Origin: Taeniopygia guttata
Taxonomy: Eukaryota > Chordata > Aves > Passeriformes > Estrildidae
Length of the DNA stretch: 64,000 nucleotides
Reading direction: 5' to 3'
Assembly (NCBI RefSeq): GCF_048771995.1
Contig: NC_133030.1
Span: forward strand, 60,891,001-60,955,000
Shown: in pieces, positions 1-11,742 of the stretch
How positions within the stretch are numbered: the stretch's first letter is position 1
Layout of the letters: each line of letters begins with the position of its first letter
Notes under the pieces: model-generated
Seen by the model: the letters and a program-made list of their open reading frames with translations, nothing else
The model's database searches: none
What the model was told of the DNA's origin: nothing
Program-made: the position numbers and the translations under genes

Positions 1-1454
1 AATGTATTCCAGGAGCCTCTGGAGGTCAGCAGGAACTGGATTTGACTCAGGATCTGATCTGGGATTGGGGGTTTGGCTCTGGGAAGTGAACAGAGTGGCA
101 TTCCCAGCCCACTGCTTCACAGGGGGATGCCAAATGTTCTAAACTTCATATACAATGAAAGCATTTGCCACTTGGGGTAACTCCATGTTCCCTTTTTTTA
201 GAGGGATGAGAAACCAGAAATCATACAGGATTTCCACGACTGGACCAAAATCTGAGTCCAGTTCTTCTATTCTTGTGTCTTCTATCACAATGCCCTATTT
301 TCCAGCTGGTTCTTCCAGGTTCTCACAAGCATCTCCCTCTTTTCTGGTCCTGTGGAATAGGAGTGGAACCTTGAATGCTCTGCAGGGCTTGCTGTAGTCA
401 CTGCTGTTGCTTTTCTCTCCTGTGCTGAAGTAGCCAAGTAAAGAAGCTGGGGAGCTTGGGGCAGCTCCAAGGGCAGGAAGAGGGTTTCCCTTCTCCCTCC
501 ATGTCCCTGATGGGATCCTAAGTGTGGTATAGACATGAGAGTCAGTGCCCTTTTACACAGAAAGTAGAGAATGAATTCCAAACAGTGCTGGAGACAGCTG
601 ACCCTTTTAGCACAATGCTTAAATATTCTAGTGCCGTGCCAAGGCAGCATGTGCAGAGTAAATATTTTAATCCCTAATTAATCACTTTGGTTAGATTGGT
701 AAAACAGAAGTCTAATGAAAATAATTTGAAATTTCCTTCATGAATAATTGCATTGTTCAGGGGATTCTGGGAAGAGTCAACTGGCTGACCTTCCATTCTT
801 GAGCTGCTCTATTGCTATGAGACTTAATTTGTGTCCTTCAACCCTTTTCAGTCACCGTCACGAGATTAGAAATACCTTTCATGCAGTTTAGCAGCAACTA
901 TGCAAAAGGACAGTGCAGTCAGCAGAGAGGTAAGAAATTAGCACATGCTTCCCTGTGGTGAAACACATACAGTACAGCACACAGGACAGGGCAAAGCTTC
1001 TTTTCCACTCCGTGTCCCTTTATTATGTCCTGAACATGATGGATTGCGTTGTTTATTGAAGTGCTCATGGCCATTTTTAATTAGAGATGTGAGGTCTGCG
1101 GGTGCCAGGGCTTTGGGTATTTGCAGGATTGGAAAAGAATTTGCTTGTTGTTACGTCCTGGTGGCCAGCACCATGGTTGGTCCCGTGGTTTTGGGGGAAT
1201 TTATTTCCTCCTGCAGGTCCTGTCTTTCCGGTGGCCTGGTGTGAGGCACCAGCCCTGTCTGGAGAAGATGGTTTGGCTTGTAGCACCAAGACTGGTCCAG
1301 GGAGAGGAAAGTCACACCCTCACTGCTCACTTCAGCCTGCATTTCTCTACAGACCAGCTACAGTTCGCTGTCGAGGCAAGATTTAATTCCTGCAAGGTCT
1401 GTGGTTCTTCCCCAGGCTTTAACCCTTGTTAAAAAACCACATTAGGCCATCCTC
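1..1454. other. Unique non-coding DNA, CNE-like at about 620-960
   Basis: No exon, repeat family or RNA gene is recognisable. The stretch at about 620-960 is AT-rich, contains no simple repeat, and holds several homeodomain-like words (CCTAATTAATC, GGTTAGATTGG, TCTAATGAAAA). This texture is common in conserved non-coding elements of vertebrate gene deserts. Conservation cannot be seen from one sequence, so this is an impression only. Confidence 0.4.
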
Positions 1455-1769
1455 TGTCGCTGTTGAGGCAGCACGGGAATGAAGAGACTTGACCAGATCA
1501 GAAGGCAGTTGAAAGTAAAACTCTGATTTATTCAAAATACATTGCTCTTTTATACAGAGCTTCATGAGGACCAAATCCATTGGTTCTGAAGTGAAAACAG
1601 CCCACAGCATTGGTGCAGAGTGCTTGATGCACAGTAATAGAACTTAACTATAAACAATGTGAAAAACAAGAGAGATAAAGAATTATTTACATTATTTTCC
1701 AACTCTTTCCCAGGCATCTGCCTGGCTAGAAACTCCTGTTTCTCTCTTTGAGTGAATCTGAGTCCCACA
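1455..1769 (-). mobile_element. Solo LTR of an endogenous retrovirus, with target-site duplication
   Basis: Read on the minus strand, this 315-bp element starts TGTGGGACTC and ends AACAGCGACA, the TG...CA ends of a retroviral LTR. Near its 3' end it has a TATA-like box (complement of 1546-1554) and an AATAAA signal (complement of 1527-1532) about 15 bases apart. It is flanked by identical 6-bp copies of ATCCTC at 1449-1454 and 1770-1775, which I read as the target-site duplication. A 6-bp duplication is usual for class II (ERVK-like) elements. No internal retroviral region adjoins it, so it is a solo LTR left by LTR-LTR recombination. It resembles LTRs I know from songbirds; the family name is not assigned. 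Confidence 0.85.
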
Positions 1770-1775
1770 ATCCTC

Positions 1776-2934
1776 AATCTCCGTGCAGTTTTTCTTGTGC
1801 TTGATAGCTGCAAACTGTTCATGAGAACAAGTTATGTGGTGCAGGCAAAGGTTTAAAAACACATCTTCTGTTGATAGACCTGTGAGGGTCCTTTGCCTGG
1901 GCTGCAATTAATTACATCTGCTAAAGTTGTTGCTAGAGTTTCTGTGGAAAGGCAGTGGCATCAGGCACTGCAAAGTTATTGTGTTCCTGTGGGATTCTTG
2001 TGAGAGTGCAGGGCAGGGCTGTGCACTGCCTGCAGCCATGAGGGAGATCAGTTGTGTTATGGGGTGTTGGACAATGTCTTTTTCTGACTCAGAGATGGGG
2101 TAGCTGAGAGGTGTTTTAAAAACATTCATTTTAATTTTAGTCTCATGTGAAGGGTGAGACAATGCGGATGTTATAATTCACGCTACCACAATTAAAAGCT
2201 AACTATTTTTAAATTATAATACACTATAAGTGTTTCATGGCTTATCAGGTTTATGTTGTAAATGTTTTAAAACTTATCATCTAAAATTTCCCCTCATAAG
2301 TCTTTCATAGTTCAATTTCTCTAAAGTGTCTAATCTTTTTTATAAAAATTATACAGTTTGTATACAAATACACATGATGTAAACCTTCTATTAAACTTTT
2401 AAAATTTTCTACAAATTAATTTCCCACAATGGGGCTGCTCTGGATGCTGCTCATCCCCAGCAGCTGGGTTGGGCATCACTTCACCCCAACACAACCCCAG
2501 ACTGTGCTGATGGAAATGCAGAAGAGGGAGGAGAAGCAGCACAGGGGCAGGAGCATCTTCACAGGGCTGGATTTCAGGCTGTGGCAGGTGAGAGGATGTG
2601 GGGGAGCTGCTGTATCATACAAAATTCTGAGAGGGATGCAAAGGTTTTGCAAGAACTAGGTTGTGAAATGCAAGGCAGGAGGATTGAAAGGGGCAAAGTG
2701 GCTTTGGGGTTTTTTGGTTGTGTTGAGGAGAGGAGTAGAGTTATGAGTGTGGGCCAGAGCCTTGCTTTGGGAGAGAGAAAGGTGTGGTAGAAAATGATCT
2801 CTTAGTCCAGGAAACAAATCTATCTCTTCCCTTAGAGAGTTGGGAATGTGTTTGAGCACAGCTCAGAACAGGGGCTGGTGAAGAACTCCACGAGAGAGCA
2901 TTTCTACCTATTAAGAGAATGATTTTTGAAAGGA
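1776..2934. other. Unique non-coding DNA, nothing recognised
   Basis: This stretch has an AT-rich part (about 2160-2430) followed by ordinary mixed sequence. No repeat family, exon or RNA gene is recognisable. Confidence 0.4.
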
Positions 2935-3420
2935 ACAAACAAATTTAAGCTTTTCATTTATTTTTAGATGACAAATATTAATCACTGTTCTGCTACTGAT
3001 TTTACCTGACAAAGCCAAACGTTTTGCAATGATTATCACTTCATAGCATCTTGCAGTCTCCACTTTCATTGGTGGGGGTTTTTTTTGCTCCCACATTCAC
3101 CATTTTATTTTTCTATTCGTCTGCGCAGTTGCTGCTTATCAGCCATGGGAATTTACAGATATTAAATTAGCTACAGGAGGGCTCTGATATTGTTCCCTCA
3201 ATGCTAGAGAAACCTATTGAGAACTAAAGGGAAAACTATTAATGAAAACTGAATGAGAAGGCTATAAAGTTCAAACAAAGTGTGTTCCCTACCTCACAAG
3301 ATCTGGATGCATGCAAAATTTCGTGAAAATTACTCATAAAATGGTATATTGTGTTTTGCTTCTTCAACCAAAGCCATTGGTGACATATTTTCATTCAGTG
3401 CAAAATATATTGGATGATAA
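2935..3420. other. Candidate conserved non-coding element
   Basis: The sequence is unique, not low-complexity, and rich in homeodomain- and GATA/Sox-like words such as AAATATTAATCAC, TGCTTATCAGCC and ATTAAATTAGC. No open frame or splice pattern fits an exon. The call is by texture; a multi-species alignment would decide it. Confidence 0.3.
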
Positions 3421-4559
3421 TGATAATTAATGTAGTGAGCCATTTAACAAGGAGATAATACAGGGTACGAAGGGTTTATTATAAAAAATGTGACCCTCAC
3501 CACAGGATTTGAACTTGCTACTTTTGACAATATAAAGCAAAGCCTCTGCTCTCTGGGCTGGAAAATGTCTTCTCCAGTTGGGATGCAGATCATAAAAGAC
3601 TGTCATGGAAATGAACCTTGATTTTATGTTAAAAGGTGGGGGAAAGGGACTAAATCTGTGTGTGTCTCCACTGACAGGGCAAATATTCATCACTTTGGGG
3701 GTTTAGGGTGTTTATATTTGGACCAAAAGGGAGGATAAATTTTAAGATATTACCTCTCCACTATGATGCTGATGCTCAGTATAGTGTGGTCTTTCTATGT
3801 GATCAAAAACTAAAGCTAAATAAAAACAATTCCCATTTGTTAAAGAATAGAGTCTCCTTTAAAGCCAGTCAGAGAAGTCTGAATCTTCTGAGTTTTTTTG
3901 GAGTTGCTGGGGTGAACTGAGTTTTGTTCTATTACACAGAGTTCTTTCAAGACACAAACAAAGAGAAAAGCATATTATATTGAAAAAAATTTAAAAATTC
4001 CTCGCCAATTCTCTCATGTGATAGTTTTGACACAAAGGATGCAAGAGAGAACAGATAAATTGGGTTTTCAGCCTAGATTTCCTAGCTCATTCCTTTGCTC
4101 TATATTGAGGGAAAATGGCTAGAGCTGTTGCTGAATTTAACCACAACAGCTGAACCAAACTGATTATGAATCCAGGAGGCTGAAATCAGCTTCAACACCT
4201 CCAAACCTGGACAAACCTGCAGCCATCCAGACAGAACTGACTTCCAGAGCTCTACAGTGGCCCAGAATATTGACCCAGCATTAACATACGTGGACTTTAC
4301 CAGCAGCATGACCTTTCCACAGGCAGAGCCATGTCCTGTGCTGAAATTCAGAGCGAGTGGCATTGCTGGTACTGGAGAGGCCGGAACCTTGTCCAGGATG
4401 TTGAACAGAGTGCAGAGAGGGCTGAAACCTGTCTGAAAGCCTGGGTGAAATACAGACAAATATTTTTACAAATTAAAAACCGGCATGGCAGGGGAATATG
4501 GTCAGAAACTACAAAGGCCTGGGGAGGTTATGCTCAGTGCAGCCTGCTGGCTCCAACGT
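3421..4559. other. Unique non-coding DNA, nothing recognised
   Basis: No exon, repeat family or RNA gene is recognisable. Open frames here reach at most about 119 codons (4100-4459, minus strand) and look like chance. Confidence 0.4.
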
Positions 4560-4990
4560 GCAGCTCGGGGCTCCTGGCGAGCCATTTTAATTGAAAGTGA
4601 GAGCGTCTGTGGCAAAAGGTTGGGAAGTCCTGCTCTAATTGACTCTTTCTGGGGTTAACCATGGCAGAGAACGAGTTAGATCCCAGCTCTGCCATCGGTT
4701 CAGTCCTCCCCCATCATTAATTACTTTGGTTGCATTTCTTAATCAGCTCGGCTCGGATCTATCGGAGAGATCCCTGGCGCCGTGCCAGCACCGCCGCTCC
4801 GACTGGATAAAACACACGGCGCAGGGAAGGGGAGGAGGGCAAGCCTTGCTTGTTATTCCCTCTCCCTTTGATGCTGAACGATTTGGGTTTCCTACCCAGA
4901 CCTTTCTGTGCAGCTTCCATCCCCACACCAGAGCCGTGGGATCGTTGCCCTCGTGGCCCCTCTCTGGTTGTGTCTTTAATTGACCTTCCA
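4560..4990. other. Candidate regulatory stretch with small CpG cluster
   Basis: Homeodomain-like words (CATTTTAATTGAA, CATTAATTACTTTGG, CTTAATCAGC) surround a short CpG-rich patch at about 4745-4830. CpG is rare in most of the window, so the patch stands out. There is no exon signature. Calling it regulatory is inference. Confidence 0.3.
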
Positions 4991-5132
4991 GCGTTTTGGA
5001 AGGCTGTGGTTCAAATGAGCTGATTTCTGTCCAGGTTGTGGCAGGGGACTTGGTCCCAAAATGCCACAAGTCCTGATGTAGCTGTAAACCAAGGCAAAGA
5101 GGCCCTTCAGGCTTCTCCACACTCGACCTCAG

Positions 5133-5217
5133 CTATCCCTGCCCATGGAAAGCAGTTAGAACCGTATGATTTTTAAGATCCTTTCCAACCCAAAGCATTG
5201 TATGATTCTGTCTATGG
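5133..5217 (+). mobile_element. CR1 LINE, 3'-end fragment
   Basis: The fragment keeps the CR1 3' signature: CCCTGCCCATGG, then a TTTCCAACCCAAAGCATTG block and a TATGATTCTG tail. It is heavily 5'-truncated, as most avian CR1 copies are, and carries no reverse transcriptase sequence. Confidence 0.8.
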
Positions 5218-5705
5218 TGCTTGCTCTGTGACAGCTGGAAGTGGGATTCCACCTACACCAGCAGATTTGATGGAAAATGGGATCTTCACAGCCAGACAAA
5301 TCACAGACCTGAAAAAACAGGTTTGGAGGTACCAGGTACCAGCAGGGCAGCAGGAAAGGAGTGATTTTGCCTTGGAGCTCAGAGCTCCAAGATTGTGTCC
5401 TGCCTTGCAGGCTCCTGCTCAGAAATTTTCTCTGCGTTTCTCACCCCACTTTCATCCTCTTTCTCCACCACTTATTTTTTCAACTGAAGACGAAACAGTT
5501 TTGTCCTCTTTGTGTTAAACAGGTGGCTACAACCCACTCCATACAACTTCAAGGAACTCACCAGACATGTAGGGATTGAAAGGGATGAAGAAAAGATTTT
5601 ATACCTTTGTGTTGCATTTCTCTTGCAGTCAAGACAGAAAACAAGTCCAATACCAGAAGTTGTCCTCTGCCATCATGTTCCTGGGAAGAATAGCTGCTTG
5701 GACAT

Positions 5706-5768
5706 GATTAATGGTAGGACTCAATGATCTCAGAGGCCCTTTCCAACCTAAATGATTTTATGATTCTT
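5706..5768 (+). mobile_element. CR1 LINE, 3'-tail fragment
   Basis: Matches the extreme 3' end of CR1: a GGACTCAATGATCTCAGAGG-like segment, then CCTTTCCAACCTAAATG and a TTATGATTCT tail. It lies immediately before a second CR1 fragment in the opposite direction, so the two tails face each other. Confidence 0.8.
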
Positions 5769-5781
5769 AGGGAGGTTTTTG

Positions 5782-6118
5782 TAGAATCATTTAATGGCCT
5801 GTGTTGGAAGACACCTGAAAGACCACCCAGTTCCAACCCCCCTACTATGGATAGGGATGCCTTCCATTATCCCAGGTTACTCCAAGCCCTGTCCAACCTG
5901 GTCTGGAACACTTCCAGGGATGGGGCAGCCACAGCTCCTTTGGGCAACCTGTGCCAGCCCCTCCCCACCCTCATATTTTTTCCCAAAATCCCTTCCTACC
6001 CCAGCCTCTGGCAGTGGGAAGCCATTCCCCACTGTCCCATCACTCTATGCTCTTGTTCAAAATCCCTCTCCAGCTCTCTTGGAGCCTCTTAAGGTACTGG
6101 AAGGAGGTTTCTCTTAGG
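5782..6118 (-). mobile_element. CR1 LINE fragment, minus strand
   Basis: On the plus strand it opens with the reversed tail (TAGAATCATTTAATGG), then GTTGGAAGACACC, a CAGTTCCAACCCCCC block, and CCAGGGATGGGGCAGCCACAG. This is the usual avian CR1 3' region read in reverse. It covers about 340 bp of CR1 and has no intact reading frame. Confidence 0.88.
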
Positions 6119-8837
6119 GAAGGTTCCTTGCTTGGATGAAGTAGTTCAAGCCCTTCCACTTATTGAAGGGAGGATGAGAAGCAAGCACAGCTCATTTTAG
6201 CATTTTGATCTCTCAGATTTTGTTGTCTCATCGTGAGACCAGGCCAGGGGGGAGAGGAATGGTGAATAGAACAATCAGAGCACATTTACTGTAAGGGATT
6301 ATGGTTGGTTTTTATTTTTTTTCCCCTTGGAAATTTCACAACTGGCTTTAATTAAGTTCTTCCAAACCCCGCAGACGCACACGAGGCATTAGAGAGGGAG
6401 CGGGGACGTGTGCGCGCGCGTGTTTGCCGGATGGGATTTTTGAAAGTTTTCCTCCCTCTAATGAAAGTTTCCTTGGCTGTCCCTGCTAGAATAGGCTGTA
6501 GCCAAGCTTCTGGTGGGCTGACACCCCGTGGCTTGGCCCTGGGGTCACACACTCCTGCCAGGTGGTGAGAGAGCAGCATTTCTCTGCTAACAACCCGTGC
6601 AAAATACACAAATTTATAAACCTAGTAAAATACATATTTCAAAGTCCTGAAATATTTTTATTGTTTCTTTTAATATACTCTTTGGATTACTGATGGTATA
6701 TGTCTTTTAAACAGCCCCTGGGACCCGCCTCCCTTCCAAAACCCCTAAAAGGTGCTGGTTTTGCTGTTACTCCTGCTTGTAAAATGTGTTGTCTGAAACC
6801 ACCTCTTCCTCAGCAGGATATTTTCTGAGTAGTTTTCTCTCCATCTCTGCAAATTCGTGTGCTTTTCATTTGTCAGCACAGGGGTTGCTAATCAAGGATG
6901 TCATGAGCTCTCAATGAAACAAAGTCTTTGGACGTGGGGACCCAGAAAAATGGACACAGTGTACTCCCAAAATGTTCTTAGTAGCACATGTGAATTTCTT
7001 TGCACTCAAATTAAGCAGGATTAAAGCAGCTAAACTGTTGTTGCTCAGTTCTCTTGGATCATGTGACAAAGCCTGAATCGCTTTTAGTCACTGGTATAGG
7101 CCTAAGTCAGTCCCTTGATCTCCAAATTAATTTTTGAATTGAATGATTGTGTGGGGTTTTTTGTCCTAATTGAGTCTTCAAGTGAAAAATGCTTACCAAA
7201 CAGATGGAAAACTGAGGACAAAAGGCTCTATTATGTAATAAAAAAAGGGAGAGTTCACTACAACAGTTTGAAATTAGTACTTGGAGGCTCTATTTATTTT
7301 TTTTCCCTTCATAAAATCCCAAACAGTAAGCAATACACAGCGTGTTTGGCACAGCTTGGTGGAAAACCATGAGAAAGGAAGAAGGTGAAAAATTCGTACC
7401 AGCAGCTCTCACAAGCAGACACTACAAAGCATCTGAGTAATTTATTGATCCACTCCTCATTTTTCATTAATTGATGTGGCAGAAGCAATATTCCTTTTTC
7501 TCAGGAAGAAAAAACTTTCAAGGGGTAGCAGTGCAAAGCTCAAAGGGGGTTCATGGATATGAAAACCCCACAAACTTCCCCTGGGAAATGCACTGGAGTG
7601 TCTCAAATTCTGTGGGACCCTTGGGGCACCCTGGAGTTTTCTTGCTGTCCCCAAACACTGGCCTGGAAGGATGGGGAAGTACCTGGAGTTTCTTCAAGGA
7701 GCTCTCTCTCATTCCTAGGTGCAAAGTTAATTAATATCCCTGCCTGCTAATGAGCAGGAGCAAATGGGTTTTATTGACAACTACGAGTCAATGGGGTTTA
7801 TTGATAACTACTGAAGTCCAATCAGAAATCCAGGTTAAAATGGGCTGTATTTTAGCCAGCTTGTGTCCTTGGCATACAGCTAACAGGTGGAATTGTTTTT
7901 GCCCCAAAAATCCCTGTTGTTGCTCCCTGTAGTTTAACACAAAGCTAATCTCTGTAGCTGAGCTTGTGCTAAATATTTTCCAATGTTTAGAGCACATATA
8001 TTTGTTAACTCTTTACTTCCTATTGCCTTGACAACTGAATGCTTTTAAGCTCTTCCAAGTTACAATCACTGCTTAATATAAAAAAAGAAAGAAACCACCC
8101 AAATATTAATTGATTTTTTGGCCATGGTTATGGGAAGATCATTGGCTCTGGTGAGGTGCAGAAGCCACCAGCACCAACAAGAAAGCAAAGAGCTGCCTCT
8201 CTATATCTTGGCATTTCCTTCAAAGTGCTGCTGCCACATTCTGTGGGAGTTTTGCAGTTCAGCAATGGATGAAGCCTAGACAAGAACCATCATTTTTATT
8301 GGGCTCTTCCATGGCCCTTCATGTTTTGGTCCATTTATTGTGTGAATGTGTTCAATGCAGCTCCTGAGTCTACCAGGGGTGTCATATTCCTCATAAATAC
8401 TGTGCAAAGAGTTTGATTCTGCTTATTCCAAGAGTGCTCAAATTTCGTGGCATAACTTGTTGATGAGTTATGGAAAGAGTCTGGCTAAGTGGGTTCATAT
8501 ATTCAAGAAGATGATTTTCCCCAGCGAAGCATCTGGGAGATGCCTGGGACTTAAAAGGTTCACAAAAACCTGTATGGTTTCAAGTCCTCCTGCTGGACAT
8601 CGTGTCAGTGTTAGAGTTTCTCCCTCACTGGGATCTTGTTGTGCTCCTGTTGGAGCAAAGGAATAGTTCTTGCATATGGAGAGGGAGTAGGAGGGTCTGG
8701 GCTGCAGCCTCTGAAAGAGGAAAGAAATGGGAGCAAAGTAACTGCAGATAAAACAAGTAATGGCAATTTTTTTCGTGAGGTGAAAATGTGGCACTGAGTT
8801 CAGAACAAGTAGGACTTTGTTCAGACAATTAAACTGG
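6119..8837. other. Unique non-coding DNA
   Basis: No gene or transposon is recognised. A short CG/TG run (about 6408-6424) and a 32-bp imperfect tandem duplication (about 7766-7826) are the only repeats seen. Open frames are all shorter than 90 codons outside 8495-8905 and show no protein-like features. Confidence 0.45.
7766..7826. repeat. Imperfect tandem duplication, about 32-bp unit
   Basis: AATGGGTTTTATTGACAACT recurs 28-32 bases later as AATGGGGTTTATTGATAACT, each followed by a TACxxxAGTC-like segment. Two copies only. Confidence 0.65.
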
Positions 8838-9082
8838 TAGAGGGCAGGATTAGATGGGTTACTGGGAAGAAATTCTTCTCTGTGATGGTGCTGAGGCCCT
8901 GGCACAGTTTGCCCAGAGAAGCTGTGTCTGCCCCATCCCTGGAAGTATTCCAGGACAGGCTGGACAGGGCTTGGAGCAACCTGGGATGGTGGAAGGTGTC
9001 ACTGCCTATGGCTGGGGCTGTAATTGAATGAAGTTCAAGGTTCCTTCCAACCCAAGGTCTGCTCTGTGATTCTTTGATTCTA
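8838..9082 (+). mobile_element. CR1 LINE, 3' fragment
   Basis: About 245 bp of CR1 3' region in the plus direction: GAAGAAATTCTTCTCTGTGA, GCCCTGGCACAGTTTGCCC, GCTTGGAGCAACCTGGGATG, then CCTTCCAACCCAAGG and a CTGTGATTCTTTGATTCTA tail. Reading frames are broken. Confidence 0.92.
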
Positions 9083-9534
9083 AGCAGTGAAAATGGGATA
9101 TCAGCAGGATGGGAAAGACCTGCTGGATCTAACTCTGCAGAGGGATATTTCCATGGGCCCAGGGCTATCGTGGTAATTGTGGTTGGTCCAAATTGAACAA
9201 GTCCAAGAAGACCACCAGGATGGGATGATTCCCACAGCAGCTGCCCCCCACTCCTGGCTGAGCTGGGCACTGGGGAATTCAGTGGGTTTGCAATGCCACC
9301 TTTAGCAGACACTCTCAGCAGAGCCTGACCACTAAACCAGCTCTTAGAGCAAAGCCCTCTCTGGGCTGCTCTAAGCTCGCCCCAACAGCCTCCAAATCAG
9401 ATCCTGTAAATCAACTCTGCTTAGTTTTCATTTTTTTCCTGAATTAGAAGTTCAGGGAAGGCTTATTCTCATTTTGCCTGAAATAGCAGCACATGAGCTG
9501 GGCAGGAACAGGTCTAACCTTTCAGCAGAGTTCA
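9083..9534. other. Unique non-coding DNA, nothing recognised
   Basis: No repeat family, exon or RNA gene is recognisable. Confidence 0.4.
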
Positions 9535-10160
9535 GGCTCTGCCACGTCAGCGATTGTTCCTTGCCATCGCAGTGTAAAACCCTTTTCCCTTTCACTTCAC
9601 ATCATTTCTTTCTGCAGAACGCTTTCAGTGCAGATAATGCACACGGAGGTACAATGCAGGCAGTTGTCTGAGAAAAGAAACCCGTTTTCTTCTAGTGGGT
9701 GGTAGGTAAGAATTACTAATCCAATCTGCTTGAGTTAACGCAAAACAAGGATTAGGGTAAAGTTCCCGAATATGTTAATCTTCCTTTATAGAGGCAAACT
9801 TTAGCACCGCTATCAACCCCGTGGTTTATAGTTCATGGGAACAATGAACCAATTAAACTCGAGCAGAAAAAAATCTTGCACAAGTTTTCTGATTGTTACC
9901 TAATACTTTGAATTCTTTTGATTCTTAATTATTTGCCACTGTGTCATAGACGGGGGAAATAAAACGTTGTTTATTATTCATTAGACTGTTTCTAAACATA
10001 TCCATAATTAACTGCATCGTATTGTAGTTGTTCTTTTCATCTTTTCCTTTATGAAAGTAGGTATTAAATGACACATAAGGGCCTGGATAACTGATATAAT
10101 TGTTGGCAGTGGAAATGGATGGCTTACTGGAATTGTTGTGCCTATTCATAGTCAGCTAGT
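9535..10160. other. Candidate conserved non-coding element cluster
   Basis: About 600 bp of unique sequence free of simple repeats, dense in homeodomain-, Sox- and forkhead-like words (GAATTACTAATCC, AGGATTAGGG, CCAATTAAACTC, GTTGTTTATTATTCATTAG, CATAATTAACTGC). Open frames are short and unconvincing. By texture it is one of the best enhancer candidates in the window. Confidence 0.4.
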
Positions 10161-10934
10161 TGTGAAAAAAAAACTCAGCTTGTGTGAAGGAAATAAAAGG
10201 GGACATTCAGAACCATTTCTCTTAGGTTTTGGGAAAGAAAAATTACCTAATTTCACTTTTTATAAATGAGCACTCAAGAGCAAAATGTCCTCAGGCCTTA
10301 CAGAAACAATGTTAAATGCTGCTTTTGCCCTGTTGGTATCCAAAATATTCTTCCTTACTGCTACTCTTACAGCAATCCATACAAATTGGAAAATTTTACT
10401 CTGTACTCTGGATTTTTTTCTGCCTTTCAAATTTATGACTGGGGAACAGAGCAAAAGGAGAATAATTGGACTTTCTGCTTGAGACAGAAATGTCAAGGAT
10501 TTACTCTTAGATGCTAAAGGGTCTATTCTCCTGTCAATACCTGCATGTGGATCTTGGGAACATCAATTAGAGAAATGTAGTCCTACAGCAAACCTTACAC
10601 TGCAGGATCTCAACAACTTCTGTGCCAGTGAGTCAGAAAAAGCAGTTTGATTTTAGAGTAATAATGTAAATGTTTTTCCTGGCAATAAGTAGACAGCAGG
10701 GTTGTTTTTGCAGTATCACTACATACTTGTGCTTGTTAGAGACTGAATCCCATTGCAACCCAATGGAAAAGCTGTTTCTGGGAGATTCTGATGTCACCAC
10801 CACTTCTGGAAACCTCAGTAATTATTGAGGATTTAACTGGACCTGAAAGAGAAGGGAAGTAACCCTCTACTAAATACATTTTTGTGTACAACCTAAGTTC
10901 CAATGCAATGTGCTTTACAAAAAAAGACTCAGGA
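10161..10934. other. Unique non-coding DNA, nothing recognised
   Basis: No repeat family, exon or RNA gene is recognisable. Confidence 0.4.
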
Positions 10935-11196
10935 TGAGACATAGTGGATATTGCAATCCAAGCTCCGGTTCAGTTTATTAAGTCACATTTATAATGTTCT
11001 CAATTAAGAGAACTGCAGTTTAGGGAATATAGCAGGTCACAGCAGGTCAGAGCACAGGCTTCTGTAGCAGAGCACTTGTCAAAGGCTCTTTTTATGTAGC
11101 AAAAATTAGTCAGCTTTTACATCCCCTTGGTGAAAAGTGGGCCCTGGTGCAAGGCACTGAGCTGACCCCTTCATGCTGGAGTTAAACTTCTCAGCA
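10935..11196 (-). mobile_element. Probable solo LTR, minus strand
   Basis: Read on the minus strand it begins TGCTGAGAAGTT and ends ACTATGTCTCA, giving TG...CA ends. It has an ATTATAAAT box (complement of about 10987-10995) and an AATAAA signal (complement of 10974-10979), the spacing typical of a U3/R region. Flanking identity is only GGA, so the target-site duplication is not convincing and the ends are approximate. No internal retroviral sequence adjoins it. Confidence 0.55.
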
Positions 11197-11481
11197 GGAA
11201 GCAAGAACTCCTTGGGGGCAGTGACCCAGTGTCTTGTTTTTAGTCCTTTTGTTCAACTCCCTTGATTTCTGCTTTTCACCTGAGAGGAACAGACAACTCA
11301 GCCCTCGCTCTCCTCAGGACTGGCTGCTCCATGCCTTGACCCTCCAATTCATCTCTGTGCTCTCTCTATCCAGCAAAAACCTTTGGGAAGGTGCAAGTGA
11401 GGTTGGGGGACTTTTTTAGACTGACATCAGCTTGCCATCAGGAAGTGCAGCACTCAGTGCACCATCACCTCCCAGCACAGA

Positions 11482-11742
11482 TAATCAGAGAATCCTTCAG
11501 TTTGGAAAAGAAATTTGACATCATCGAGTCCAACTGAAGCCAAAAGTGGCCAAAGCCACCACTAACCTATGTCCCCAAGTGCCACATCCGCATGGCTTTT
11601 AAATCCCTTGCTCCTGTGCCAGTGCTTGACAACATTTTAGATGAAGAATTTTTTCCTAATATCGGATCTAAGCCTCCCCTGGCACAACTTGGGGCTGCTT
11701 CCTCTCATCCTATCATTTGTTACTTGCGAGAAGAGACCAACA
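11482..11742 (-). mobile_element. CR1 LINE fragment, minus strand
   Basis: Opens with a reversed CR1 tail (AATCAGAGAATCCTTCAG), then TCATCGAGTCCAACTGAAGCC, CCACTAACCTATGTCCCCAA and TTTTTTCCTAATATC, all recognisable avian CR1 3' segments in reverse. It is old by its divergence and has no intact frame. Confidence 0.88.
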
